The notes under the pieces were generated by a model. That model was not told where the DNA came from and searched no databases. It saw only the letters and a program-made list of their open reading frames with translations. 64,000 bases of DNA, taken from the NCBI GenBank assembly GCA_037440405.1, contig JBBIUE010000011.1, forward strand, positions 1 through 64,000. Direction: 5' to 3'. Below are positions 53,366 through 63,768 of the stretch, one piece after another. The translations under genes and the position numbers were made by a program. Source of the stretch: JANMGV01 sp037440405. GTDB taxonomy: Bacteria > Planctomycetota > Planctomycetia > Pirellulales > Pirellulaceae. Numbering within the stretch: the stretch's first letter is position 1; every line of letters begins with the position of its first letter.

Positions 53366-55324
53366 ATGATCGCCGAACTTTACTGGCTCATTCCGATCCT
53401 GCCATTGCTTGCAGCCGTGATCTGCACCGGAGGCAGCATCATGGGACTTCTGAGGGAAAAAGCCCACGTTCCTTGTTGGATCGGCTTGGGGGGGGCGGCT
53501 GTCTTGTCCGTGGTCGCTCTCATCTCGCGGTCCGGGTATGAATTCGGCTTGGTTGAGGGATATCATTGGCTTTCCATTGGCCGCGTTCAGATTCGCACCG
53601 CGATGCAACTGGATGTGTTGAGCCTCTTTCAGCTCTGCGTGGTGACCGTCATTTCCTTTGTGGTCTCCGTCTATTCTGCCCCGTACATGAAGGGGGACGG
53701 TGGCTACGCGAGGTATTTTGCGATCTTCTCCGGCTTTGTTTTTGCGATGATTATGTTGGTCATGGCGAGCAATTTGCTGGTCTTGTACATCTTCTGGGAA
53801 GGTGTTGGGCTTTGCAGCTACCTGTTGGTCGGATACTGGTATCAGCGCACCTCTGCAGCGAAAGCTGCGACCAAGGCGTTCATGGTGAATCGCGTGGCGG
53901 ACTGCGCGTTCCTTGCGGGCATTCTGGCATTGAGTTACGGTATTGGCCAGGTCATTAACGAAATATCGTTTACGGAGCGATTGAGCTTCGCGGTTATTTT
54001 TGATCCGGACGTGTTATCGAGATTCGCGGAGGATTGGCCCAATTTGTTTGGCTTCACCGCCTACTGCTTGCTCATCGGAGCGCTTGGCAAATCGGCACAG
54101 TTGCCATTTCACGTTTGGTTGCCGGATGCGATGGAAGGTCCAACACCGGCCAGCGCCTTGATCCACGCGGCAACCATGGTTACCGCCGGAGTTTACCTTC
54201 TGGCGCGGATGAGTCCGTTCCTGGAGTACGCTCCGCAAGTGCTTGTTACAGCTGCCTGGATCGGAGGGATTACAGCACTCTTGGCCGCTATCATCGCTCT
54301 GTTTCAGGATGACTTGAAGCGAGTTCTCGCCTACTCGACGGTTAGCCAACTTGGTTTCATGTTCATGGCGATAGGTTCAGGCGCAGGCCGAGAGCTCATG
54401 TCCGTAGCCGTCTTGGCAGCGATGTTTCACTTGGCCACACACGCCTTTTTCAAGGCACTTTTGTTTCTCGGCGCAGGAAACGTCATGCATGCCATGGGCG
54501 ATGTCATTTCCATGAAATCGTTCAGCGGCCTGCGACGCGTGCTGCCTCAAACCTATGTTCTGTTTGGAATTGGAGCATTGGCGCTCGCGGGTATTCCGCC
54601 TCTCTCCGGATTCTGGAGCAAAGATGGTATTCTCGCAGCGTTGTTGGACTCCTCCCACGATCGAGACTACGGTCATCATTTTCAAATGCTTTTCGTCCTT
54701 GGTCTTGTGACTGCTTTCCTAACGGCCGTTTATACGTTCCGTGCCTTCTTCAATACGTTTCATGGGCCGCTTCAGTTCCCCCGCGAGGCTGGTGAACACC
54801 CGCATGAAGCAGACAAATTGCAGCTTGGTCCGATGGTCTTCCTGGCTGTTGGAAGCGTCTTTGTAGGCTTAGCACTCGGGCCCACACACTTGATGCGAGG
54901 CTATTTCGAGAAGTTGCCCATGCTCGTTAAGTTATCCCAGCTGCCCGAACACAGTGGTTGGTTGGTCCCGATTTTGTCCACGCTTGCAGGAGGGCTGGGA
55001 ATCGCTGTGGCTTGGTTCACGACCCAGGGCGTCGCAGGCAAGAACTTGGATATCTCCAAATCGACCTTTGCGGTCGCGGGTCAGAATCGGTTCTATATCG
55101 ATGAAGCTTACGACTTACTGATCGTTCGCCCAATGCAATCGATAGCGGACTGGCTCGGAGCCTTTGATGCGGCATTCTTGGGGATGACCTGGGGCCGACT
55201 CGTGCGCGCTCTCGGATCGGTTGCCGGGTTCCTTGCCAAGACGCAACAAGGTTTGCTGCCTCGATATGCTTCCGCCATCATTTTTGGACTCTTGGTACTC
55301 TTAGCCATCATGGCGTTAAGTTAG
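53366..55324 (+). CDS. nuoL: NADH-quinone oxidoreductase subunit L
   Basis: An antiporter-like membrane subunit of 652 residues with about 16 helices and the long lateral helix near the C-terminus. Motifs: WEGVGLCSYLLVGYWYQR with the channel Glu, GKSAQLPFHVWLPDAMEGPT, SALIHAATMVTAGVYLLARM, DDLKRVLAYSTVSQLGFMFM and HAFFKALLFLGAGNVMHAMG. Full length. Followed by nuoM after 8 bp. Confidence 0.96.
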   Translation: MIAELYWLIPILPLLAAVICTGGSIMGLLREKAHVPCWIGLGGAAVLSVVALISRSGYEFGLVEGYHWLSIGRVQIRTAMQLDVLSLFQLCVVTVISFVVSVYSAPYMKGDGGYARYFAIFSGFVFAMIMLVMASNLLVLYIFWEGVGLCSYLLVGYWYQRTSAAKAATKAFMVNRVADCAFLAGILALSYGIGQVINEISFTERLSFAVIFDPDVLSRFAEDWPNLFGFTAYCLLIGALGKSAQLPFHVWLPDAMEGPTPASALIHAATMVTAGVYLLARMSPFLEYAPQVLVTAAWIGGITALLAAIIALFQDDLKRVLAYSTVSQLGFMFMAIGSGAGRELMSVAVLAAMFHLATHAFFKALLFLGAGNVMHAMGDVISMKSFSGLRRVLPQTYVLFGIGALALAGIPPLSGFWSKDGILAALLDSSHDRDYGHHFQMLFVLGLVTAFLTAVYTFRAFFNTFHGPLQFPREAGEHPHEADKLQLGPMVFLAVGSVFVGLALGPTHLMRGYFEKLPMLVKLSQLPEHSGWLVPILSTLAGGLGIAVAWFTTQGVAGKNLDISKSTFAVAGQNRFYIDEAYDLLIVRPMQSIADWLGAFDAAFLGMTWGRLVRALGSVAGFLAKTQQGLLPRYASAIIFGLLVLLAIMALS

Positions 55325-55332
55325 GTCAGATT

Positions 55333-57003
55333 ATGTCGTTTCTACTGATCATTTTGATCGCCATTCCGTTGCTCAGCGGGTTGATCTTGCTCGCTTTCGG
55401 GCGGATGTTCGCCGAACGAACCTCTCTTGTCGGCGCGTGGGCAGCAAGCGTAACTCTGGTGTTAAGCTGCCTCTTAGCTGCGAAAATTTTCAGCAATCAA
55501 CCGGTCGATACCAGCGCTGGTGGAATCATTCCTTCCATCCTCATGGAGGTGAACTGGATCGCCGGGATGCCCAACTCGAGTTCGATGGATTCGGAAGCGG
55601 CATGGAAATTCGCATTGGGTCTCGACGGCATTGGCAATTTGATGGTGTTGCTGACAACTTTAGTGACGGCCGCCATCTTAATCTTGGCGACGAAAGTGGC
55701 CCCGTCAGCGGATGCCTCCGCGCGTACGGATCGAGGTTCCTATGCTGGATGGATTCTCCTCGCGGAAGCAGGTTTGCTGACGGTCTTCATGGCAATGGAT
55801 ATCGTTACTTTCTATGTCGGCTTCGAACTGACTCTGATCCCATTGTTTGTTCTGATCGTAGGTTGGGGAGATTCGGACGCCCTTCTCGCGGCGAAGCGAT
55901 TTGTGATCTTCACCTTGGTTGGCAGCTTGCCGATGATCGTCGCCTTGATCGGGATCGTTTCTCTCTACACTACCGCTTCTGGCTCGACCATTTCTCTGAC
56001 CGAATTGTCTTTGCGTGCGGCGGATCCCGGGATCGTTTCAAACCTGCCGCAACAGACTTGGATTTTTTGGCTGCTGGTGTTGGGATTGGGAATTAAGACA
56101 GCCGTTTTGCCTCTCCACTCGTGGCTTCCGACTTTGTATCGATCAAGCGATCCGATGACGACGGCGCTCATGGCGGCGGTGGTCTTGAAGTTGGGATTGT
56201 TTGGGTTTCTGCGCTTGATGATTCCTATGTTGCCGGGGGCGACCAGTTTCTTCGGACCTTGGGTATTGGGCACGTTAGGAGTTCTTGCAATTGTCTACGG
56301 TGCGATGAATGCGCTCGCTCAAAAGGATCTTCGTCTACTACTTGCATACAGCAGTCTCAGCCATGTTGGCTTCATCACGCTAGGTATGTTCGCGCTGAAC
56401 CGAGAGGGACTCGTCGGAGCAGCTCTGCAAATGTTCAACCATGGCATCACCACGGCAGCGATGTTCTTGTTGCTGGGGATGCTTGTTGAGAGGCGAGGCG
56501 ACTACGACATGACGGCCGGAACGAACGGAATCGCATCGGATTACCCACGGCTGGCCCTGTTCTTCTTCGTGTTCGTCCTGGCTGGTGCTGGAGTTCCAGG
56601 CCTCAACAACTTCGTCGGTGAATTCCTCACCCTTTCTGGAATGGTGCTACGTCATCCCCTTCTCGCGATTGTTGGAACGATTGGTATTGTGCTGGGTGCT
56701 TGGTACGCCATTCGAATGTTACAACGATTGTTTATGGGGCCAGTTCAGAAATCCAAGGGAAGCCGACCAACGGTTTCGTATGATTTGGGTATTCGAGAAC
56801 ACATCGTCTTTGGAACCCTAGCCTTATTGAGCATCTGGTTGGGCGTCTACCCGCAATGGATGGTGGCAACAGTGCAGCCCGATGCGACTCGACTTGCCTC
56901 AACGTGTGAGATTGCGATCGCCCATACTGTGGCAAAATCGGAATCGTTGACCTCCGTTCCTTTGTCTTCCTCATTTGAGCAGCGTCCATGGAACTTGGAT
57001 TGA
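55333..57003 (+). CDS. nuoM: NADH-quinone oxidoreductase subunit M
   Basis: An antiporter-like membrane subunit of 556 residues with about 14 helices. Motifs: TFYVGFELTLIPLFVLIVGW, GIKTAVLPLHSWLPTLYRSS, AQKDLRLLLAYSSLSHVGFI, NHGITTAAMFLLLGMLVERR and GVPGLNNFVGEFLTLSGMVL. The 3' end overlaps nuoN by 16 bp. Confidence 0.95.
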   Translation: MSFLLIILIAIPLLSGLILLAFGRMFAERTSLVGAWAASVTLVLSCLLAAKIFSNQPVDTSAGGIIPSILMEVNWIAGMPNSSSMDSEAAWKFALGLDGIGNLMVLLTTLVTAAILILATKVAPSADASARTDRGSYAGWILLAEAGLLTVFMAMDIVTFYVGFELTLIPLFVLIVGWGDSDALLAAKRFVIFTLVGSLPMIVALIGIVSLYTTASGSTISLTELSLRAADPGIVSNLPQQTWIFWLLVLGLGIKTAVLPLHSWLPTLYRSSDPMTTALMAAVVLKLGLFGFLRLMIPMLPGATSFFGPWVLGTLGVLAIVYGAMNALAQKDLRLLLAYSSLSHVGFITLGMFALNREGLVGAALQMFNHGITTAAMFLLLGMLVERRGDYDMTAGTNGIASDYPRLALFFFVFVLAGAGVPGLNNFVGEFLTLSGMVLRHPLLAIVGTIGIVLGAWYAIRMLQRLFMGPVQKSKGSRPTVSYDLGIREHIVFGTLALLSIWLGVYPQWMVATVQPDATRLASTCEIAIAHTVAKSESLTSVPLSSSFEQRPWNLD

Positions 57004-58439
57004 ATTCGATACTAGCCGATTTAGGTTCGGTTGGAGCCGGAACGACACTTGTCATTGCCGGTTGTCTCATTTTTTTTGCTGGCATCTTTTTTCCGGTGGA
57101 TAGATCGGCAACGGAGGAGAACCGAACTTGGTGGTGGGCGGTATTATCGCTGGTCGCTCTAGCGATTGCTGCCATTTACGGATTGTTGGGACCGCCCCCC
57201 CAGGGCGCCGAAGCTTATGGTTTATTCCGCGTTGATGGCATCGCGCGGGCCGCTTTGTACTTGGCCATTCTCGGAGGGATCGTCACGATCCTCGCAGGTT
57301 TCCGAGGCAGCCCTCTTCGTTGGAACTCCGAATACCACGGCTGCTTACTGTTGATGATGGCTGGCCTAGTTTTTGTTGGAGCCTCCAACGATTTGATCAC
57401 GTTGGTGCTCTCGATGGAATTGGTCAGTCTGCCGACCACGGTCATCTTAGCGATGACGAGGAAGGGCAATCTGGGGAGCGAAGCGACACTGAAATACTTC
57501 GCGCTCAGTGCTCTCTCATCTTCGATCTTTATGCTTGGCATTTCCTACTTGTACGGTATCGCCGGCTCCACACAGATTCCACAAGTTCTCATGGCTTTTT
57601 CTCAGAGTCCATCGATTCTGACGAAGCTGAGTTTCGGACTGATCCTTGGTGGAGTCTGTTTCCGCATTGCCGCCGTTCCGTTTCATTTTTACGCCTCGGA
57701 TGTCTTTGCAGGTGCATCCTCGCTTGCGGCATCCCTTCTAGCCGTTGTTCCCAAAGTGGCAGGCTTTCTCGTGTTAGCGAGATTTCTTTCGGGCGCGACC
57801 TTGAATGAACAATGGGGAAATGTGCTCATCCCAATCTTGATGGTCTTGGCGGTGATCACGATGACCATCGGCAACCTATTGGCACTTCACCAAAAGAATC
57901 TTCGAAGGCTTTTCGCTTACTCCAGCATCGCTCACTCAGGTTACTTGTTGTTGGCGGTGGCGGCCGTCGTCGCACATGCCTCCGAGTCGTCCGTCGTTTT
58001 TCGATATTTGACGGCTTACCTAGCGATGACCCTGGGCGCCTTCGCAGTTCTCATCGCTATATTCGAACAAGATCAAACCATTTCACGCGGAGACTTGAAG
58101 GGTTTAGCATTTCGACGTCCGATCCTAACTGGATGCATGGTCGTCTGCCTCCTCAGCTTAACGGGCATACCTCTCACAGCTGGTTTCTGGGTCAAATTCC
58201 AAGTGATCTTTACTGCCCTGTCGGCGTCCAATTCTGTGTTGCGATGGGGAGCAATCTGGATGGGGTTAAACAGCGCCATTGCCGCCGTTTACTACTTGGA
58301 CCTACTGATTCGGATGTTCCAACGCGCGGAGCTCAGCGACAAACACGTTCGACCACTCCTATCGCCGTCGGCAGCCTTTGCGAGTACGTTGTGCGCGATC
58401 GCAACGATTGTGTGGTTTATCGCACCGCGATGGTTGTAA
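56988..58439 (+). CDS. nuoN: NADH-quinone oxidoreductase subunit N
   Basis: An antiporter-like membrane subunit of 483 residues. Motifs: LVLSMELVSLPTTVILAMTR with the channel Glu, GSEATLKYFALSALSSSIFM, AAVPFHFYASDVFAGASSLA, HQKNLRRLFAYSSIAHSGYL and LLSLTGIPLTAGFWVKFQVI. Last gene of the operon A to N, all subunits present once. Confidence 0.95.
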   Translation: MELGLNSILADLGSVGAGTTLVIAGCLIFFAGIFFPVDRSATEENRTWWWAVLSLVALAIAAIYGLLGPPPQGAEAYGLFRVDGIARAALYLAILGGIVTILAGFRGSPLRWNSEYHGCLLLMMAGLVFVGASNDLITLVLSMELVSLPTTVILAMTRKGNLGSEATLKYFALSALSSSIFMLGISYLYGIAGSTQIPQVLMAFSQSPSILTKLSFGLILGGVCFRIAAVPFHFYASDVFAGASSLAASLLAVVPKVAGFLVLARFLSGATLNEQWGNVLIPILMVLAVITMTIGNLLALHQKNLRRLFAYSSIAHSGYLLLAVAAVVAHASESSVVFRYLTAYLAMTLGAFAVLIAIFEQDQTISRGDLKGLAFRRPILTGCMVVCLLSLTGIPLTAGFWVKFQVIFTALSASNSVLRWGAIWMGLNSAIAAVYYLDLLIRMFQRAELSDKHVRPLLSPSAAFASTLCAIATIVWFIAPRWL

Positions 58440-58672
58440 CGTCATGGATCCTGACGGTGTTCTGTCCGACGCAAATTCTTCCCGCGTCGATGATGGAACG
58501 CGAGCTAAATTGCTAGGGGAGTGGAGCTTCAGTACCCGGCTACCTTCGCCGAACCCTTGATTCATTCATTCTCTTCGGTTCGTCATGGGTCGTGCGGCGC
58601 ATTTATTGCATCCGTCTGCGGGAGCCAATTGATCGATTGTCAGGTTGTTAGCTCATTCAAAGATCGCAAAGC

Positions 58673-59326
58673 ATGAACATCATCGATTGGTTTCTACACC
58701 TTGATCAGCACTTGGCCGAGTTGTCTCGTAATTTGGGGCCCTGGCTCTACGGTCTGGTGTTTCTGATCATCTGCTGCGAAACCGGCTTGGTCATCGCACC
58801 GTTTCTGCCAGGCGATTCGCTACTGTTCGCAGTTGGAGCGCTGGCCGCGAACGAAGAAAGCCATCTGAATGTCTTTTTGATGTTCGTCCTGCTCTTATTC
58901 GCCGCCGTCATTGGCGATGCGGTCAATTTTTGGATCGGCCGATTCGTTGGTCCCAAAGTTTTTTCGAAAGATAATTCCTGGTTGCTCAATAAGAAGCATC
59001 TCCTTCGAGCTCAGGCTTTTTATGAGAAGCACGGGGGCAAGGCTATATTCTTAGCGCGGTTTTTGCCGATCCTCAGAACTTTTGCTCCCTTCGTCGCGGG
59101 CATAGGAAGAATGAATTACTCTCGCTTTTGGATGTTCAACGTTAGCGGAGCCATCGCCTGGATTGGTATCTTTCTATTCGGCGGTTATCTTTTTGGCACG
59201 CGACCGTGGGTCAAGGATAACTTTCATTACGTCATCATTGCCATTATTGTCATCTCATGCGTGCCGGTCGTGTATGAGTGGTATCGGGCGACGCAGGAAT
59301 CGAAGCGCGAGCAGACGTCTCGTTAG
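58673..59326 (+). CDS. DedA family membrane protein
   Basis: A protein of 217 residues of the DedA/SNARE-associated family (VTT domain), membrane proteins implicated in phospholipid scrambling and membrane potential. Motifs: IICCETGLVIAPFLPGDSLL with the family Glu and Pro-Gly-Asp, GDAVNFWIGRFVGPKVF, FYEKHGGKAIFLARFLPILR, TFAPFVAGIGRMNYSRFWMF and GAIAWIGIFLFGGYLFG. The Arg in ARFLPILRTF and the E/D residues fit the family. Located 230 bp after nuoN and 50 bp before the ABC permease gene. Confidence 0.93.
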   Translation: MNIIDWFLHLDQHLAELSRNLGPWLYGLVFLIICCETGLVIAPFLPGDSLLFAVGALAANEESHLNVFLMFVLLLFAAVIGDAVNFWIGRFVGPKVFSKDNSWLLNKKHLLRAQAFYEKHGGKAIFLARFLPILRTFAPFVAGIGRMNYSRFWMFNVSGAIAWIGIFLFGGYLFGTRPWVKDNFHYVIIAIIVISCVPVVYEWYRATQESKREQTSR

Positions 59327-59376
59327 TTCAACTTTCGGGTTCGTATTCCTTTCGTCGAAATTGCCAACGTGCCAAA

Positions 59377-60849
59377 ATGTATTCGGCGATCATCTTGTCG
59401 TTGCTGGTCATGGCTGCTGCAAGTGCCATTGCGATCTTGATCGGAGTGGCATTGGCGTTCAGCATTTCCCGCTGTCAACTCGTTGGTCGTAACGCCATTC
59501 GATGGTTGGTCGGAGGATGGCTGTTCGTTCCTCTCTACGTTCAAGCGTGTGCGTGGAGTGCCGGCTTTGGGAACTTGGGTTGGTGGACGCTATCGCAGGT
59601 GCAGGGATCGCAAGAATGGTTGCGTGGCGTTTGGGCGGTTGTCTGGATTCATTCCGCTGGTTGCGTTCCTGCAGTCACCTTTCTCGTCAGTCTCGGGCTG
59701 CGCTCGACGTCGAGGAATCGAGAAGATCTCGCGTACTGCGAAGGTGGACTTCGTAACGTTATCATGCGGGCATGGTTGCCATCGACGCGAAATTGGATCG
59801 TCGCGGCGGGATTATGGTGCCTGGCTAGCATCGGCAACGACATGCTGGTAACCAATTTATTCCAGGTTCGAACCGCCGTTGAACAGCTTTATTTGGATTT
59901 GACCATCGGTGAGTGGGAGGTTTCGAAAGGACTGTTGGGTTGTTTACCAGCCCTTGTGGTTGCGGCATTCGCAGCGACACTTGCTTGGCCAACGCGCTAC
60001 GACAAATCGCTGGACCGCTGGTCCGAAAGTTCAACGCTCGCGTTGCCAACGTCGTCGAAATGGATGCTCTCGATGATCGCCTGGGCCCTGGTTGCTTCGG
60101 TGATTTTGCTCCCATTCTTCAATTTGCTCGTCAAGGCTGGATGGGACGTGCAGCGGATAAACAACCAGACTGTTCGAACATGGAACCTCAGTCGCTTCGC
60201 ATTCGCTGTCGCGCAAAGTCCAACACTTTTCACCGAAGAGCTTTGGTGGTCGGTTCAGCTTGCTTTGTACGCCTCTCTGACAGCAGCGGCGATTGCGATC
60301 CTGTCGATTTCTTCAAAAACGGTTCATCGGTGGCCGTGGACCACCACCGTTTTCGCCGCCGTATTTGCACTTGCGTTGCCAGGCCCGATGGTCAATTATC
60401 TCTTAGCTCGACTGTTCATGGACATTCCAATGACGGGCCTGGACTGGATCTACGATCGCACCCTCATCCCCGTCATCCTGGCGCTCCAGTTTCGGCTGCT
60501 CCCGGTGGGACTGCTGTGGGTGGACGCTTGCTGGCGGAAATGGTATCGAACCCATCGGGATCTGTTGTTCCTCGATGGCGAATCGAGCTTCCTCAGACTT
60601 CGCCTCCGATTTGTCCTGGCCAATCGCCAAGAGTTGATCCTGGGAACGCTGTTGCTCTTTGCGATGGCATTCGCAGAGTTCTCCGTCTATTCACAACTCT
60701 TGCCTCCCAATGTGACCCCGATCTCGAAACGAATCTTTGAGTTGCTTCATTACGGAGTTCGTTATCAAGAGGCCGGAATATCGTTATTCCTGGCTGTCGT
60801 TGGCATGGTGGTCGGAGCGTTAGCCAGCAGTCGCGTCGGCTCCCGCTAA
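59377..60849 (+). CDS. ABC transporter permease, iron (FbpB/ThiP-like) type
   Basis: A membrane protein of about 490 residues with two fused transmembrane permease modules, as in FbpB, AfuB and ThiP. Hydrophobic helices are regular (AIILSLLVMAAASAIAILIG, WMLSMIAWALVASVILLPFF, FAVVGMVVGALASS-like end). The EAA-type coupling loops are visible as RNREDLAYCEGGLRNVIMRAWLP, where EDLAYCEG replaces EAA...G, and RTHRDLLFLDGESSFLRL. ATG 59377 was chosen; no clear ribosome binding site is seen and the true start may be earlier. No ATPase or binding protein adjoins. The 3' end overlaps the convergent clpB by 30 bp. Confidence 0.8.
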   Translation: MYSAIILSLLVMAAASAIAILIGVALAFSISRCQLVGRNAIRWLVGGWLFVPLYVQACAWSAGFGNLGWWTLSQVQGSQEWLRGVWAVVWIHSAGCVPAVTFLVSLGLRSTSRNREDLAYCEGGLRNVIMRAWLPSTRNWIVAAGLWCLASIGNDMLVTNLFQVRTAVEQLYLDLTIGEWEVSKGLLGCLPALVVAAFAATLAWPTRYDKSLDRWSESSTLALPTSSKWMLSMIAWALVASVILLPFFNLLVKAGWDVQRINNQTVRTWNLSRFAFAVAQSPTLFTEELWWSVQLALYASLTAAAIAILSISSKTVHRWPWTTTVFAAVFALALPGPMVNYLLARLFMDIPMTGLDWIYDRTLIPVILALQFRLLPVGLLWVDACWRKWYRTHRDLLFLDGESSFLRLRLRFVLANRQELILGTLLLFAMAFAEFSVYSQLLPPNVTPISKRIFELLHYGVRYQEAGISLFLAVVGMVVGALASSRVGSR

Positions 60850-63489
60850 ATTCTCGGCGCGGTTCGGCAGTGGCTCGAAGACGAATTCCTCATCGCGATA
60901 ATCGACGTGAACACCAGTCTTCTCGCTGATATGGCCTTTCAGCAACATGGTCGCAAGCGGGTTCTGAATTCGCCGTTGAATGACTCGCTTCAGAGGTCGA
61001 GCACCATAAGCCGGATCATAGCCTTCCGCCGAGAGAGCATTGATGGCCACCGCCGAGAAGTCGATTTCGATTTGGTTCTGCTCCAACTGTCGCTTCAACA
61101 GCTTCAGCTGCAATTCGACAATCTTCCGAATTTGGTCGCGACGCAGCGGTTCGAAAACGATGACTTCGTCGATGCGGTTCAAGAACTCAGGGAGGAACTT
61201 GGCTTTTAGCGCATCTTGCACTGCTTCAAACATTTCTTCAGCATCCCCGCCTTCCTCTGCGACTTGCTGAATGCGTTGACTTCCGATGTTGCTGGTCATG
61301 ACAACGACAGCGTTCGTGAAATCGACGGTGTTGCCGTGAGAATCCGTCAAACGTCCGTCGTCCAAGACTTGCAGCAGTATGTTAAAGACATCGTGGTGAG
61401 CCTTCTCGATTTCATCGAGCAGGATGACGCTGTAAGGCCGTCGGCGAACCGCTTCGGTAAGCTTTCCTCCCTCTTCGTAGCCGACATAACCTGGAGGAGC
61501 TCCGATGAGACGGCTCACGGTATGCCGTTCCATAAACTCGCTCATATCGATGCGCACCATGGCATGTTCGTCATCGAACATGACTTCCGCAAGTGCCTTG
61601 CACAGTTCCGTCTTTCCCACGCCCGTCGGACCAAGGAACAAGAACGAGCCAATCGGTCGATTGGGGTCCTGCAAGCCACTGCGGCTGCGACGGACGGCGT
61701 TGGAGATAGCCTCGACGGCACGGTCTTGACCGACGACTCGTTGATGGAGTCGTTCTTCGAGCACCAACAATTTGGCCTTCTCCGTCTCCATCATGCGAGT
61801 TACCGGCACACCGGTCCATTGGCTGACGACGCTGGCAATTTCATCCGCCGTGACCTCCGTTCGAAGCAGGCGGGTTTCGTGCTGCGGAGCTTCCGTCGAC
61901 TCCTCCTGTTCAATTTGTGTTCGCAGTTTGCGCCGTTGTTGATCCAGCTCAAAGAGTCTTTGATAATCCGTTTCCATGACCGGCAAGCCGACCGATTGTT
62001 TTTCCTTGATGGCGGCGTCCAGCCGACGGAACTCGGTTTCTGCGTTGTCAAGTGCCTTGCGAACCGACTGCACGTCGGAAACACCGGCTTTTTCAGCTTC
62101 CCACTGCTCGCGAAGACTGGCTAACTCGCGCTGCAATGACTTCATCTCTTGCTCGATTTCAGCAAGCTGTTCTTGGGCCGATTCGTCCCCTTCGTCGACC
62201 AACTGGCGCTGGGCCAATTCGAGTTGACGCAATCGTCGTTGCACTTGGTCGATTTCCGTCGGAACACTCTCTCGTTCCATGGCCAACCGTGACGCCGCTT
62301 CATCCACCAAGTCGATGGCTTTATCTGGGAGGAAGCGATCGGTGATGTAGCGGTTGGAGAGCTGAGCAGCCGCGACGAGAGCTGAATCGCGAATCTTGAC
62401 TCCATGATGGGATTCGTAACGCGGCTTCAAGCCACGGAGGATCGTTAAGGTATCTTCGACAGAAGGTTCGCCAACGTAGACTGGTTGGAAACGCCGCTCG
62501 AGTGCTGCGTCCTTCTCGATATGTTTGCGAAACTCATCCAGTGTCGTCGCGCCGATGCAGCGCAGCTGTCCGCGAGCCAGCTCAGGCTTCAAAAGATTGG
62601 CAGCATCGCTGCTCCCTTCTGCCGAGCCCGCCCCTACGACGTTGTGAAGTTCGTCGATAAAAAGGATGACCTCGCCATCGGATTCCTTGACTTCACGAAC
62701 AACGGCTTTTAGACGCTCCTCGAATTCGCCGCGGAATTTTGTGCCTGCAACCAAAGCTCCGAGATCCAAGGCAATCACTCGCTTATTCTTCAAGCTCTGT
62801 GGAACGTCCCCTTCGACAATGCGAAGGGCAAGGCCCTCGACAATGGCGGTCTTGCCGACGCCAGGCTCTCCGATCAGCACGGGGTTATTCTTTGTTCGCC
62901 GCGAGAGAACTTGAATCACTCGGCGGATTTCTTGGTCGCGCCCGATGACTGGATCGATCTTGTTTCGAGATGCCTGAGCGACCAAATCGATGCCATATTT
63001 TTCGAGGGCTTTAAATTTGCCCTCAGGCGATTGGTCCGTCACGCGCGCGCTGCCTCGAATCGTTTGGAGCCCTTGAAGCAAGTCGGACTCCCCGATGCCG
63101 TTGAGCTGCAGCAGCTTCCCGGCCTTGGAGTCAACCGCTCTTATACCCAGGAGCAAGTGTTCAGTGCTGATGTATTCATCCTTCATTCCCGCAGCGATGG
63201 CCGCCGATTTCTCCAAGCACTTCTGCAATTCTGGCGAAACCGAGGGAGCTCTCCCCCCGGAGGTTTTCGGCAAACGTCCAAGCTCGCTGCGGCACGCCGA
63301 GGCAATCTGTGGCAAGTTGGCTCCGATCTTTTTGAGAAGGGGAACAACAATCCCTTCGTTATCAGAAATCAAAGCATCGAGCAAATGCATACTCTCCAGC
63401 TCAGGATTTCCAAGCTCCGACGCTTTCGCTTGCGCCGCAGCAACTGCTTCCTGTGCTTTAATTGTTAACTTGTCAAATCGAAAACTCAC
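60820..63489 (-). CDS. clpB: ATP-dependent chaperone ClpB
   Basis: A disaggregase of 889 residues that rescues aggregated proteins with DnaK. Order: Clp N-domain (residues 1-145), AAA1 with Walker A GEPGVGKT at 207-214 and VILFIDELHNVVGAG as Walker B, the coiled-coil middle domain (about 400-530: LAEIEQEMKSLQRELASLRE), AAA2 with GPTGVGKTELCKALAE and VILLDEIEKAHHDVF, and a C-terminal domain (AYGARPLKRVIQRRIQNPLA). Slightly longer than most ClpB. Start is GTG at 63489 with AAAGGGG about 6 nt upstream; the ORF extension before it is non-family. Heat-shock control is likely, but no CIRCE or sigma-32-type site was seen. Confidence 0.96.
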   Translation of the reverse strand: MSFRFDKLTIKAQEAVAAAQAKASELGNPELESMHLLDALISDNEGIVVPLLKKIGANLPQIASACRSELGRLPKTSGGRAPSVSPELQKCLEKSAAIAAGMKDEYISTEHLLLGIRAVDSKAGKLLQLNGIGESDLLQGLQTIRGSARVTDQSPEGKFKALEKYGIDLVAQASRNKIDPVIGRDQEIRRVIQVLSRRTKNNPVLIGEPGVGKTAIVEGLALRIVEGDVPQSLKNKRVIALDLGALVAGTKFRGEFEERLKAVVREVKESDGEVILFIDELHNVVGAGSAEGSSDAANLLKPELARGQLRCIGATTLDEFRKHIEKDAALERRFQPVYVGEPSVEDTLTILRGLKPRYESHHGVKIRDSALVAAAQLSNRYITDRFLPDKAIDLVDEAASRLAMERESVPTEIDQVQRRLRQLELAQRQLVDEGDESAQEQLAEIEQEMKSLQRELASLREQWEAEKAGVSDVQSVRKALDNAETEFRRLDAAIKEKQSVGLPVMETDYQRLFELDQQRRKLRTQIEQEESTEAPQHETRLLRTEVTADEIASVVSQWTGVPVTRMMETEKAKLLVLEERLHQRVVGQDRAVEAISNAVRRSRSGLQDPNRPIGSFLFLGPTGVGKTELCKALAEVMFDDEHAMVRIDMSEFMERHTVSRLIGAPPGYVGYEEGGKLTEAVRRRPYSVILLDEIEKAHHDVFNILLQVLDDGRLTDSHGNTVDFTNAVVVMTSNIGSQRIQQVAEEGGDAEEMFEAVQDALKAKFLPEFLNRIDEVIVFEPLRRDQIRKIVELQLKLLKRQLEQNQIEIDFSAVAINALSAEGYDPAYGARPLKRVIQRRIQNPLATMLLKGHISEKTGVHVDYRDEEFVFEPLPNRAENLAGADATAG

Positions 63490-63768
63490 CGTGATCCCCT
63501 TTCTCCAAGCTCTCCATTTCGGCAGACGCACACTTGCCATCCCGATGACAGCAAACGGCGCGCCAAAGCGAGGCAGTTTTGGGTCAACTTTGGGGCGTGG
63601 GGACTTTCGCCCCAATTATCGGGCAAGCATGCAAGTGGCTTTTGGTTTCACGCAAGTCGAGCGAATACAAATGGAAAGCGATCTTCCATTGAACGGTCTG
63701 CCTTCGGCTAAGGGAACCTTATCGCCCCCCCACAAACGAGGCGAGCTTTTGCCGGAATGACGCTGAGC

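Noticed and set aside
61216..62124. Open frame of 302 codons on the plus strand inside clpB
   Set aside because: It is fully antisense to the conserved ClpB reading frame, has no recognisable family and no start signal; a composition shadow.
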